Both the position numbers and the translations under genes were made by a program. From Mucilaginibacter sp. (GTDB lineage Bacteria > Bacteroidota > Bacteroidia > Sphingobacteriales > Sphingobacteriaceae), in NCBI GenBank assembly GCA_031292485.1, contig JARLHA010000032.1:186001-250000 (forward strand): a stretch of 64,000 nt of DNA, given 5' to 3'. A model generated the notes under the pieces. The model saw nothing but the letters and a program-made list of their open reading frames with translations, ran no database searches and was not told the DNA's origin. This document shows positions 9,227-17,575 of this stretch, piece by piece. Numbering within the stretch: position 1 is the stretch's first letter; the number at the start of each line of letters is the position of its first letter.

Positions 9227-9838
9227 ATGATTGAAAAAGGTGCTGTCTTACCTATGTTTTATCTTCCGCCCGTTGAATATTTTGTAAAACTGAATATTTA
9301 CAAGCCGGATATACTCATCGAAAGCGAAGAACATTTCCCCAAACAAACCTATCGTAACCGCGCCAGTATCTATTCTCCGGATGGCGTGCTGGTATTAACA
9401 GTACCGGTAGTACGGGGCGCAAAAAATCATACTAAAATAAAAGATGTCAGGATAAGTTATGATTTTGAATGGCAACGGCTGCACTGGCTCAGCCTGCAGG
9501 CCTGTTATCGCCGCTCAGCTTATTTTGAGTATTATGAAGATGAACTGGTACCGTTTTACGAAAAGAAATTTGATTTCCTGTTTGACTATAACCAGCAATT
9601 ACTTCAATTTATCCTGAAAGCTATCAAAATGAAAATAGATTTTAACTTTACGCCAACCTACGAAGCCGAATATCCGGGTATGGCTGACTTAAGGGATTCC
9701 ATCAACTCAAAAAAGGGAAACGATTTTAACCAGAAGCCCTACCTGCAGGTTTTTGATGAACGGCAGGGTTTTCAAAAAAACCTCAGCATCGCTGATCTGT
9801 TGTTTAACCAGGGGCCGCATGCGCTTAATTACCTTTAA
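9227..9838 (+). CDS. WbqC family protein
   Basis: A 203-residue protein of the WbqC-like family. The N-terminus VLPMFYLPPVEYFVKL and the later FPKQTYRNRASIYSPDG and HWLSLQACYRRSAYFEYYEDEL are the family's conserved blocks. The start at 9227 keeps the usual short lead before the 'LP..YLPP.eYF' motif. Family members occur in O-antigen and surface polysaccharide loci and widely as solitary genes in Bacteroidota; the biochemical role is not established. It is divergent from the acyltransferase. The 291 bases downstream hold one promoter-like word and nothing else recognised. Confidence 0.85.
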   Translation: MIEKGAVLPMFYLPPVEYFVKLNIYKPDILIESEEHFPKQTYRNRASIYSPDGVLVLTVPVVRGAKNHTKIKDVRISYDFEWQRLHWLSLQACYRRSAYFEYYEDELVPFYEKKFDFLFDYNQQLLQFILKAIKMKIDFNFTPTYEAEYPGMADLRDSINSKKGNDFNQKPYLQVFDERQGFQKNLSIADLLFNQGPHALNYL

Positions 9839-10034
9839 CCAGCTATTATTTCTTTTTAAAGGAGTAAATAACCTTACACTACGTATAAATCACCGTCTGT
9901 TATAGGGCAAAACCTGTTTAAACAAAGTTAAGTTGGTTTATTTTAAGCCTTATATCTGTACATTTAAAACACTGCTTCGCTGTTAAGCTTCGCTGGTTAA
10001 CAATAACTTTAAATTTTGTTAATATTGGAATTCT

Positions 10035-10042
10035 TATATTTG
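10035..10042 (+). promoter_or_regulatory. Candidate -7 element upstream of the paired membrane-protein cluster
   Basis: TATATTTG matches TAnnTTTG. A TTTG at 10015-10018 lies 16 bases upstream, slightly shorter than the usual 19-21 spacing. It would give a leader of about 80 bases before the gene at 10130. Confidence 0.4.
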
Positions 10043-10129
10043 CAACATTGATGTTACTTTTGCTATTCAAACCAAATTGTCATCAACTTTGTATGATATT
10101 TGCGATAAAAAATACGTTGTAATAAAACG

Positions 10130-10501
10130 ATGCGTCAATCCAAAATAGTTAAAATATTATTTTTCCTTGCGGTGTTGTTTTTTGTTGCAAAGCCTTTTTT
10201 GGGTTTTAGTATGTTCAACCGTTCAAATCCGCCATCCGGGGTCAGTATCTTCGTAAAAGCGTTCACTAAACGGAAACAGGAGTATGTTAAAGACAGTAAA
10301 TTTGACATTCAAACTGCGCAGCAAAAATTATCCGAGCCGGCTAATCAATTGCTTTTAGGTTTCGCTTTTCTTTTGAGTATACTTTTTCCCTTAATTTCTT
10401 CAGACCGTGTTTCCATAAGCAAATGTTATTTGCAAAGGCTTTCACATAATTTACCCCTGTCTCCGGGTGCCTGGTTGCTCAACAGCCAATTCCTGATCTG
10501 A
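10130..10501 (+). CDS. Small two-segment membrane protein, paralogue A
   Basis: A 123-residue protein that I do not recognise. An N-terminal hydrophobic segment (residues ~8-27) is followed by a conserved motif KPFLGF-MF-R--PP----IF-KAF, a charged middle region ending in DSKFD, and a second hydrophobic segment (~73-90). It ends LLNSQFLI. The same plan with the same motif occurs in the gene at 10824 (same length, ending LFNCHLLI), so the two arose by duplication. A 65-residue secreted peptide gene lies between them. Codon use is like that of the neighbours. Topology suggests an inner-membrane protein with a central periplasmic or cytoplasmic loop; no function can be given. Confidence 0.65.
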   Translation: MRQSKIVKILFFLAVLFFVAKPFLGFSMFNRSNPPSGVSIFVKAFTKRKQEYVKDSKFDIQTAQQKLSEPANQLLLGFAFLLSILFPLISSDRVSISKCYLQRLSHNLPLSPGAWLLNSQFLI

Positions 10502-10629
10502 TTTTTTAGCTGTCAAAGACGTTCGTCTGCGGGCAATAAACATCTTTCACATTTAGTTTTATTTGCAATAACTCCGTATGACTTTTAAATAAATACTGTA
10601 TTTAAGGTAATTATCAAGGTCAAAAAACA

Positions 10630-10827
10630 ATGAAAATTATTAAATCATATATAGCGTTAACCATCATGGCAATGGTTTTTTGTACTTCCTTTATTTTCGC
10701 GCAAGCAAAAAGCAAAACCGAAGTACCTGCAAACGGGCAGGCCGCTTTTACAGCAAAATACCCGGTTGATTCACTTCAAATCCGCAATGGTCAAACAGTT
10801 GAAGTACCCACTTTTTATAACATATGA
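10630..10827 (+). CDS. Small secreted peptide between two paralogous membrane proteins
   Basis: A 65-residue protein with a signal peptide (residues 1-25, cleavage after IFAQA) and a mature part of about 40 polar residues (KSKTEVPANGQ... ending VPTFYNI). No family is recognised. Its stop codon overlaps the ATG of the next gene (ATGA at 10824-10827), so the two are translationally coupled. Its position between the two 123-residue membrane paralogues suggests that the three act together, for example as a secreted peptide with its membrane partners, but that is speculative. Confidence 0.6.
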   Translation: MKIIKSYIALTIMAMVFCTSFIFAQAKSKTEVPANGQAAFTAKYPVDSLQIRNGQTVEVPTFYNI

Positions 10828-11195
10828 AAAAGCTCCAAACGGCTAAAATATATCTTTTCCTTGCGGCGCTCCTGTTCGTCGCCAAGCCATTTTTAGGTTT
10901 TGGCATGTTCAGCAGACAGCATCCGCCTGCGGAAGAAAATATTTTTATCAAGGCATTTTCAAAAAGCAGGCCCGAATATTCAGAAGATAGCAGCTTTAAT
11001 CTTTTCGAAGTTCAAAAAAAGGCATTTACCCTTGTTCCTCTCCTGTTTTTGGGCATTTCCTTTTTATTAAGCATTCTTTTCCCGGTTGTTTTCGCTGCCG
11101 GGGCTAAAATAAACCAGCACTACTTGCGCAATATCCGGCTTGGTGTTTTCCAGCCGGTGGATACCTGGTTGTTTAATTGTCATCTGCTCATCTGA
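10824..11195 (+). CDS. Small two-segment membrane protein, paralogue B
   Basis: A 123-residue paralogue of the gene at 10130. Shared features are an N-terminal hydrophobic segment, the motif VAKPFLGF-MF-R--PP----IF-KAF-K, an EY--DS-F motif near residues 50-60, and a second hydrophobic segment with FLLSILFP (~73-92). The start overlaps the stop of the secreted peptide gene by 4 bases. It is followed by 99 bases and then the TolC/RND operon, so the trio may be co-expressed with the efflux system. No database family comes to mind. Confidence 0.65.
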   Translation: MKKLQTAKIYLFLAALLFVAKPFLGFGMFSRQHPPAEENIFIKAFSKSRPEYSEDSSFNLFEVQKKAFTLVPLLFLGISFLLSILFPVVFAAGAKINQHYLRNIRLGVFQPVDTWLFNCHLLI

Positions 11196-11294
11196 TAGAG
11201 ATTTTTTCGCCTATCCGCGATATTTTTTAGCAGATTTTAGTAGTAACCCTATCTGCTTACCAACAATCTATTTTTTAATTAATCTTTAAAACAA

Positions 11295-12680
11295 ATGTTT
11301 ATTATAAAAAGATGCTTGTTTATATGGTTATTGCTGTTAGCAGCGATCGGCGTATATGCACAGCAGTCACCACCGGTAACTTTAAAAGAGTTACTAAACA
11401 AAGTAGACCAAAAAGCGCCGCAGTTGTTAACCGACTCAGCGGCTATCCTTATAAGGCGCGCCCAGGCAAATGAAGTGCACAACAACTGGCTGCCTAACTT
11501 AAAACTAAATTACCAGGCCGACATCGGCACCAGCAATAACACAACCGGACCGTATTTCGGGTTTGGCATTATCCCCTCCAGTTCGGGCGGGATCCATAAT
11601 ACCAGTGTAACTACGGCATTGTCTGACAACCTCGGTATTGCCGCACTTGATTGGGAAGTGTACAATTTTGGAAAATATGGCGCCCAAAACCAGGTGGCGA
11701 ATTCCGATGTGACGGTCGAACAAAATCAATTTGCCGAATCAAAGTACGACCTGCGGGCCTTTACCATCGGCAATTATTTACAATTACTCCGTTTGCAGGA
11801 TTTTATGGGTATTCAGTACCGCGATATTGAGCGCACCCAGGAGATATTGCGCTCAATTATGTCACTCGCCAAAAGTGGCGTACGACCCGGCGTGGATACC
11901 AGTATAGCGCAGGCCGAGTTGTCAAAAGCCCGTTTAAATTATATCGAAGTAAATAACCAGTACAAGCAGGTGCAGTTGCAGCTTTCGGCGCTAACTGGCT
12001 ATGCCTACCAATCTATTGTGCCGGATACAACTGTTGAACTGACCTTGATCCGCCAGCCGGCCGCTTATTTATTCCCTGCGGATACCAGTAACCACCCGCT
12101 CATAAACTTTTACAAGTCGGTTTACCTGAATGACCTGGAAAGGGAGAAGCTGGTGAAAAAAATGTACAACCCTGCAATCTCGCTGGAGGCGGCTGCATGG
12201 GACCGCGGCTCGAGCGTGAATGCCGCCGGGCAGTACAACAGCCTTTCAAGCGGTTACGGTTTTCAGCGGGGTAATTATTTGGTTGGTGTTGGTATATCCT
12301 ATAATCTGTTCGACCTTAAACGGCGGCAATTAAAACTGCGCACCCAAAAAGCAGCTACAGATTACGCCTTTAAAAAATTACAGGAGCAGCAACAATTGCT
12401 GAATGTAAGTGCTAACCAGGCCGACGTGGAAATGGAAACTGCTTTAAACAGGCTAAAAGAGATCCCCCACCAGCTAAAAGCTGCCAATGACGGCTACCGG
12501 CAAAAGCTGTCCCTTTACAAAAATGGACTTACAGATATCGTAGAACTGGATGCAGCGCTTAATATTCTGTACCGTGCCGAAACTGATTACATGCAGGCCA
12601 AATATGATTACTCGAACGCGCTCTTCCAGAAAGCGATCACCGAGAACCAGGTAAATTCAATTTTAAATCTTCTAAAATAA
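11295..12680 (+). CDS. TolC family outer-membrane efflux protein
   Basis: A 461-residue outer-membrane channel with a signal peptide ending at GVYAQQ (residue ~23). The two repeated helical halves of the TolC/OEP family are recognisable: QLLRLQDFMGIQYRDIERTQ (~170) with AKSGVRPGVDTSIAQAELSKARL, and the second half with QKAATDYAFKKLQEQQQ (~350) and YRQKLSLYKNGLTDIVELDAALN (~400). It would form the outer duct of the tripartite pump whose permease and adaptor follow at 12833 and 16077. Its last residues, NSILNLLK, are echoed by a short open frame just downstream (12683-12826), a sign that its 3' end has been duplicated. Confidence 0.9.
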   Translation: MFIIKRCLFIWLLLLAAIGVYAQQSPPVTLKELLNKVDQKAPQLLTDSAAILIRRAQANEVHNNWLPNLKLNYQADIGTSNNTTGPYFGFGIIPSSSGGIHNTSVTTALSDNLGIAALDWEVYNFGKYGAQNQVANSDVTVEQNQFAESKYDLRAFTIGNYLQLLRLQDFMGIQYRDIERTQEILRSIMSLAKSGVRPGVDTSIAQAELSKARLNYIEVNNQYKQVQLQLSALTGYAYQSIVPDTTVELTLIRQPAAYLFPADTSNHPLINFYKSVYLNDLEREKLVKKMYNPAISLEAAAWDRGSSVNAAGQYNSLSSGYGFQRGNYLVGVGISYNLFDLKRRQLKLRTQKAATDYAFKKLQEQQQLLNVSANQADVEMETALNRLKEIPHQLKAANDGYRQKLSLYKNGLTDIVELDAALNILYRAETDYMQAKYDYSNALFQKAITENQVNSILNLLK

Positions 12681-12682
12681 AA

Positions 12683-12826
12683 ATGAGTTTAGTAAAAGCA
12701 ATAGTTGCCTCACCTAAATCCTCTCCAAAGGAGAGGACTTTAAAAGAAAGGCTTTGTTCCTCCCTCTCCATTAGAGAGGGCCGGGGTGAGGCTTCAAATA
12801 TGTCCATTTTAAACCTCTTAAAATAA
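12683..12826 (+). other. Short open frame created by a palindromic repeat and a duplicated tolC tail
   Basis: An open frame of 47 codons begins 3 bases after the tolC stop, runs through the palindromic repeat at 12707-12792 and ends in MSILNLLK, almost the same as the tolC C-terminus NSILNLLK. The bases around both stops are also alike (ATTTTAAA.CT.CT.AAAATAAAAA). I read it as debris of a repeat insertion plus local duplication, not as a real gene, though it could be translated. Confidence 0.45.
12707..12792. repeat. 86-bp nested palindromic repeat
   Basis: The outer arms are GCCTCACC and GGGGTGAGGC. Inside are two separate hairpins, CCTCTCCAAAGGAGAGG and CCCTCTCCATTAGAGAGGG. The shape is that of a short REP/MITE-like intergenic element. 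It lies between tolC and the RND permease gene. Confidence 0.8.
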
Positions 12827-12832
12827 AAAATT

Positions 12833-15800
12833 ATGTCAATGGTCACCTCCGCACTCAAAAGGCCCATCACGGTAATCGTAATTACCATGAGCCTTTTAAT
12901 ATTTGCAGTGCTCAGTGCAATCAATATACCGATAGATATTTTCCCGAAGTTAAACCTGCCTACCATTTACGTTATCGAATCCTATGGCGGCATGTCGGCC
13001 CAGCAGATGGAAGGCTTTTTTGCCTCCCGCCTGGGCGATCAGTTTTTGTATGTAGATGGCATAAAAAACATCAGCAGTAAAAGCATACAGGGTTTAACTA
13101 TCATCAAACTTTCTTTTTATGAAACCACCAACATGGCCGAAGCTTCGGCCCAGGTGGCATTACAGGTTAACCGCGCGCAGAGCTTTTTTCCGCCCGGTGC
13201 TTTACCGCCCCAAGTGGTAAGGTATGACGCTTCATCACTTCCGGTGGGCGAACTGGTAATGGAAAGCAAGGATGAAAGCCTTAAAGATATCTATGACCTG
13301 GCGGCTACCCGTATAAGGCCTATGTTTGCTACTATACCGGGGCTTTCCGCACCGCCACCCTTCGGTTCGAACGCGCGCACCATCGTTTTTAATATCGATC
13401 CCAACAAGTTGCGTAGCTTTAACCTTACCCCCGATGAGGTAGTTGATGCGCTCGCTAAATATAACGTAATGTCGCCATCCGGCAACCTTAGGATGGGTAG
13501 TACGATGTATTTAACCACTATGAACTCGCTGGTAAACAAAGCGGCAAATTTTGGCGACATCCCGGTGCTTACCAAAAATGGTGTGCCTATTTATATTAAG
13601 GACGTTGCCAGAGTAAGCGATGGCGCTGATATCACGGTAGATTATGCGCTCGTTAATGGCAAAAGATCAGTTTATATCCCGGTTGTAAAAACGGCATCCG
13701 CCTCTACCTGGACTGTGGTACAGGATTTGAAAAGCAAGCTACCCGAAATGCAGAACCTGTTGCCGAATGATGTTAAAATATCATACGAGTTTGACCAATC
13801 GGTATTTGTGGTAAATGCCGTTAAAAGTTTAATGACCGAGGGCGGTCTTGGCGCCTTACTGACCGGCCTCATGGTGTTGCTCTTCCTGCGCGATTTGCGT
13901 AGTAGTCTAATCGTGGTGATTACCATCCCTGTATCTATCTTAATAGGTGTGTTGCTGCTCAGCCTTTTTGGGCAAACCATCAATATCATGACTTTGAGCG
14001 GATTGGCGCTGGCCATCGGTATTCTCGTCGACCAGGCTACGGTAACTATCGAAAACATACACCAGCACCTGGAAATGGGTAAAAACAAACGGCTGGCGAT
14101 ATATGATGCCTGCGAAGAGATATCGTTCCCTTTATTGCTGATATTATTGTGTATACTGGCCGTATTCGCCCCGTCATTTATGATGAATGGTGTGCCTAAA
14201 GCGATGTTCCTGCCTTTGTCAATGGCTATTGGTTTAACTATGATCGTATCCTATGTGCTGGCGCAAACCCTGGTGCCGATATTAAGCAACTGGATGATCA
14301 AAGCCGAACGTTACCAGGTATACCATCATGACAAAGTTCATGCCCACGCCGGCGAAGCACTTAACAGGAATGAAGAATTACAGGTAGACCGGCACCGCGA
14401 AGAAGAACTTGCACATCCCGAACAAAACGATTTCTTTGAAAAGGTAAAAACGCGTTTTATCGGGATACTAACCCGGTTGATGCCGCGCAAAAAATTGATT
14501 GTACCTGTTTATCTGGTGGTAGTGATTGTACTGGCAGGTGTAGGTTTTGTGGTGATTGGGAAGGACATGATGCCAAAACTAAACAACGGCCAGTTCCAGA
14601 TCCGACTAAAGGAGCCGCAGGGTACCCGCCTGGAACGCACCGAAGATAAGTTTAAACAGGTGCTACAGATCATTAACCAAACGGTAAACAACCATGTAAA
14701 GATTACCTCAGGCTATATTGGGTTGGTGCCCAGTAGTTTTGGTAGCAGTAACCTGTATGTTTTTAATACCGGAACCCATGAGGCGGTGTTACAGGTAAAC
14801 CTTGACGAGGATTACAAAATAAACCTCGACGAGCTAAAGGATGCCCTGCGCAGAAACATTAAACACGCAATCCCCGAAATGAGCATCACTTTTGAGCCGA
14901 TAGACATGACGGAAAAGATCATGAGCCAGGGGGCCAACACGCCTGTTGAAGTGCAGGTGGCGGGTAAAAACATGCAGCAAATAAAAGCTTATGCAGGCAA
15001 GGTGTTAACCAAACTGAAGCAAATACCTTACCTGCGGGACGTACAGATCAACCAGCCGCTGGATTACCCGGTGATTGCCATTACACTCGACCGTTTGAAG
15101 ATTTCACAACTGGGCTTAAATGTGAGCGATATCGCCCGGTCAGTAACCGCCAGTACGTCCTCCAGCCGTTTTACGCTGAAAAACCTTTGGTTGGATACAG
15201 CCAACTCCTACACCTACCAGGTGCAGGCACAGATCCCCGAATATGTGATGAACTCCATGGATGAGTTAAAGGAGATCCCCCTGGTAAAGGGCCAGAGCAG
15301 CCCTACCCTTGCGGATGTGGCTACGTTTAAACAAAGTACGGCGCCGGGCGAGTATGACCGGACCGGACCCCGCCGTTTTATTACGGTGAGCGCAAATATC
15401 TATAAAATGGACCTCGGTACAGCCACTACAGCCGTTCAAAAGGCGGTGAAATCGGTGGGCGAAGCGCCAAAAGGTTTAATTGCCACCTTAGGCGGTATGT
15501 CTGACCTGTTGACTGAAACGCTCAGCAGTTTGCAAAACGGGTTAATGTTTGCCGTGCTGGTGATATTTTTATTGCTTGCGGCAAATTACCAGTCGTTTAA
15601 AGTATCGCTTTCCGTGTTGTCAACCATCCCGGCGGTAATATTAGGGTCAATAACAGCTTTGCTGATAACAGGTTCAACGCTCAACCTGCAGTCCTATATG
15701 GGAATGATCATGTCTACCGGTGTATCTGTGGCAAATGCTATCCTGATCGTTACCAATGCCGAAAAACTACGGCTTGAATACAGGGATGCAAATAAAGCAT

Positions 15801-16087
15801 CTATTACGAGCGCCTCTATCCGTTTAAGGCCCATCCTGATGACCAGCTTTGCGATGATCGCGGGGATGATCCCGATGGCTTCCGGTATGGGCGAAGCCGG
15901 CGAACAATCGGCGCCGCTTGGGCGGGCGGTAATCGGCGGTTTGGCCGCTTCAACACTTGCTGCACTATTTATACTGCCAATGGTATTTGCATGGGTTCAG
16001 GGTAAAACAACCTTTGACGAACCATCCTTAATGCCCGCAGAATCAACTGAATTACTCCAATTAAATATAAAAGAAAATGAAATATAG
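12833..16087 (+). CDS. RND family efflux transporter permease
   Basis: A 1084-residue inner-membrane RND permease, a proton-driven pump subunit. It has the family's duplicated plan: TM1 (residues ~12-28), a large periplasmic loop, TM2-6 (~330-470), a second half from ~560 with TM7, a second large loop and TM8-12 (~885-1045). The TM4 region reads GILVDQATVTIEN, with one acidic residue where HAE-type pumps have a DD pair. The cytoplasmic linker (~500-545) is rich in His and Glu. Gene order is channel, permease, adaptor, unlike the common adaptor-first order. Substrate (drug, metal or lipid) cannot be told; it is not obviously CusA-like because no methionine relay is evident. Confidence 0.9.
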   Translation: MSMVTSALKRPITVIVITMSLLIFAVLSAINIPIDIFPKLNLPTIYVIESYGGMSAQQMEGFFASRLGDQFLYVDGIKNISSKSIQGLTIIKLSFYETTNMAEASAQVALQVNRAQSFFPPGALPPQVVRYDASSLPVGELVMESKDESLKDIYDLAATRIRPMFATIPGLSAPPPFGSNARTIVFNIDPNKLRSFNLTPDEVVDALAKYNVMSPSGNLRMGSTMYLTTMNSLVNKAANFGDIPVLTKNGVPIYIKDVARVSDGADITVDYALVNGKRSVYIPVVKTASASTWTVVQDLKSKLPEMQNLLPNDVKISYEFDQSVFVVNAVKSLMTEGGLGALLTGLMVLLFLRDLRSSLIVVITIPVSILIGVLLLSLFGQTINIMTLSGLALAIGILVDQATVTIENIHQHLEMGKNKRLAIYDACEEISFPLLLILLCILAVFAPSFMMNGVPKAMFLPLSMAIGLTMIVSYVLAQTLVPILSNWMIKAERYQVYHHDKVHAHAGEALNRNEELQVDRHREEELAHPEQNDFFEKVKTRFIGILTRLMPRKKLIVPVYLVVVIVLAGVGFVVIGKDMMPKLNNGQFQIRLKEPQGTRLERTEDKFKQVLQIINQTVNNHVKITSGYIGLVPSSFGSSNLYVFNTGTHEAVLQVNLDEDYKINLDELKDALRRNIKHAIPEMSITFEPIDMTEKIMSQGANTPVEVQVAGKNMQQIKAYAGKVLTKLKQIPYLRDVQINQPLDYPVIAITLDRLKISQLGLNVSDIARSVTASTSSSRFTLKNLWLDTANSYTYQVQAQIPEYVMNSMDELKEIPLVKGQSSPTLADVATFKQSTAPGEYDRTGPRRFITVSANIYKMDLGTATTAVQKAVKSVGEAPKGLIATLGGMSDLLTETLSSLQNGLMFAVLVIFLLLAANYQSFKVSLSVLSTIPAVILGSITALLITGSTLNLQSYMGMIMSTGVSVANAILIVTNAEKLRLEYRDANKASITSASIRLRPILMTSFAMIAGMIPMASGMGEAGEQSAPLGRAVIGGLAASTLAALFILPMVFAWVQGKTTFDEPSLMPAESTELLQLNIKENEI

Positions 16088-17162
16088 TCCCTATTTGTTC
16101 ATCGCAATAGCCGTTTTTTTTGCGGCATGCTCCGGCAATAATAAGCCGGTTGATCTGACGGCCCAGGCGAAGGAGCACGTCAATAAATACCAGTTTGCAA
16201 GCGTGTCCGAAAAAGCGCTTTCATCGTCCGCGCGCCTTCCGGGCCAGCTAATTCCCTTTAACGAGGTGAATATTTTTCCAAAGGTGAACGGTTTTGTAAA
16301 AGAGCTTTTTGTTGACAGGGGATCTGTTGTAAAAAAAGGCCAACTCCTTGTGGTCCTTGAAGCGCCCGAAATGGAATCACAACTGGAAGCTGCCAATTCG
16401 CAGTACATCCAGGCCCAGGCCGATGCCCAGGCCAGTAAGGAAAAATACGACCGTTTAAAAGAGGCGGCTAAGGAACCAGGTTCTGTATCCCCTTTGGATT
16501 TGGATGATGCCAATTCGCAAATGAAAGCCAGCGAAGCCAAGGCGCAGGCACAACATTCAAATGTGGAAGCGGTGCGCACCATGCTGGGCTATCTACGGAT
16601 TTATGCGCCTTTTGATGGCATGATCATCCAGCGCAACGTTTCTCCCGGCGCATTGGTTGCACCGGGTAAAACCGGCGACCAGCCCATCCTTGTCTTACAG
16701 GATATTCACAAAATGCGGCTTACGGTTGATATCCCCGAGGATTATGTTGATAAGGTCGACCTGAAACAACCGGTTAGTTTTACTTTTAATGCCATGCCTG
16801 GTGAAACGCAAACCGCAAAGATCAGCCGCTCGGCCAATTCATTGGGAAGCATGCAGCAGGAAGCCATTGAAATTGACGTACTGAATAAAAACGGAGCCTT
16901 GAAACCCGGGATGTATGCCGAAGTTCATATCCCTATGTTGTCCGGGGCGAAGTCGCTGCTGGTGCCCAATGGGGCTATCATCCGGTCGACCGAAAGGGAA
17001 TATATTGTTAAAGACAGCAGTGGCAGAGCTGTTATTGTCAATATTAAAGAAGGTTTGGTAAGTAACGATTCAACTGAAGTTTTCGGCAACCTGAAAGCCA
17101 ATGATAAAATACTCCTGCATGCCTCTGATGAGATCAAGCAGGGAGACGAACTGCAACAATAA
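16077..17162 (+). CDS. RND efflux periplasmic adaptor, lipoprotein
   Basis: A 361-residue membrane-fusion protein. The N-terminus is a lipoprotein signal with lipobox FAAC (C18). A split biotinyl-lipoyl domain flanks a helical hairpin: FPKVNGFVKELFVDRGSVVKKGQLL (in part, ~65-90), then the coiled-coil rich in Ala and Gln (~95-165), then YAPFDGMIIQRNVSPGALV (~180). A beta-barrel and membrane-proximal domain follow. It bridges the RND permease and the TolC channel. The start overlaps the permease stop by 11 bases, so translation is coupled. A strong terminator follows at 17189. Confidence 0.9.
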   Translation: MKYSPYLFIAIAVFFAACSGNNKPVDLTAQAKEHVNKYQFASVSEKALSSSARLPGQLIPFNEVNIFPKVNGFVKELFVDRGSVVKKGQLLVVLEAPEMESQLEAANSQYIQAQADAQASKEKYDRLKEAAKEPGSVSPLDLDDANSQMKASEAKAQAQHSNVEAVRTMLGYLRIYAPFDGMIIQRNVSPGALVAPGKTGDQPILVLQDIHKMRLTVDIPEDYVDKVDLKQPVSFTFNAMPGETQTAKISRSANSLGSMQQEAIEIDVLNKNGALKPGMYAEVHIPMLSGAKSLLVPNGAIIRSTEREYIVKDSSGRAVIVNIKEGLVSNDSTEVFGNLKANDKILLHASDEIKQGDELQQ

Positions 17163-17188
17163 AATTTGAGGAGTTTTTATTGTTTTAT

Positions 17189-17223
17189 AACCGGCAAGCC
17201 CTAAAAAGCTGCCGGTTTTTTTA
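17189..17223 (+). terminator. Rho-independent terminator of the efflux operon
   Basis: Stem AACCGGCA (17189-17196) with TGCCGGTT (17210-17217), followed by a T run, 27 bases after the adaptor stop. Confidence 0.8.
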
Positions 17224-17349
17224 TTTGGGTTGTCTGTTCCATCCATAATGATACAATTGAATGGAACTAATAACAAGCAGATTATCAGTATTAAAAGTGT
17301 CACGTCTCGTTGGATTTGAGTGTTTCGCCAGAAATATTTTCGGAAATTA

Positions 17350-17379
17350 TTGCGGATAATAATTATTTAATTACTTTTG
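17350..17379 (+). promoter_or_regulatory. Promoter of the phosphate porin/pst locus
   Basis: TTG at 17350-17352, a 19-base spacer and TACTTTTG at 17372-17379 together match the Bacteroidota -33/-7 promoter. The implied leader is about 190 bases and contains an inverted pair (TACTAAA near 17384 with TTTAGTA near 17408). Apart from this the 413-base gap 17163-17575 holds only the efflux terminator; I see no gene. Confidence 0.65.
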
Positions 17380-17575
17380 CTCCTACTAAAACAATAGGTT
17401 TTATAGATTTAGTAGTATAAACAGGCTATAATACAACATAAAGAACGATGAAAATGTTCAGCAACTGTATTTCAATGCATATTTACTGTTGATCTAAACC
17501 CAGGATCAAACGAAGGCTAACTATATCCACCCCTTTTAATCAATTCTAATTTTCTTAAATATTAAACTCAACAAT

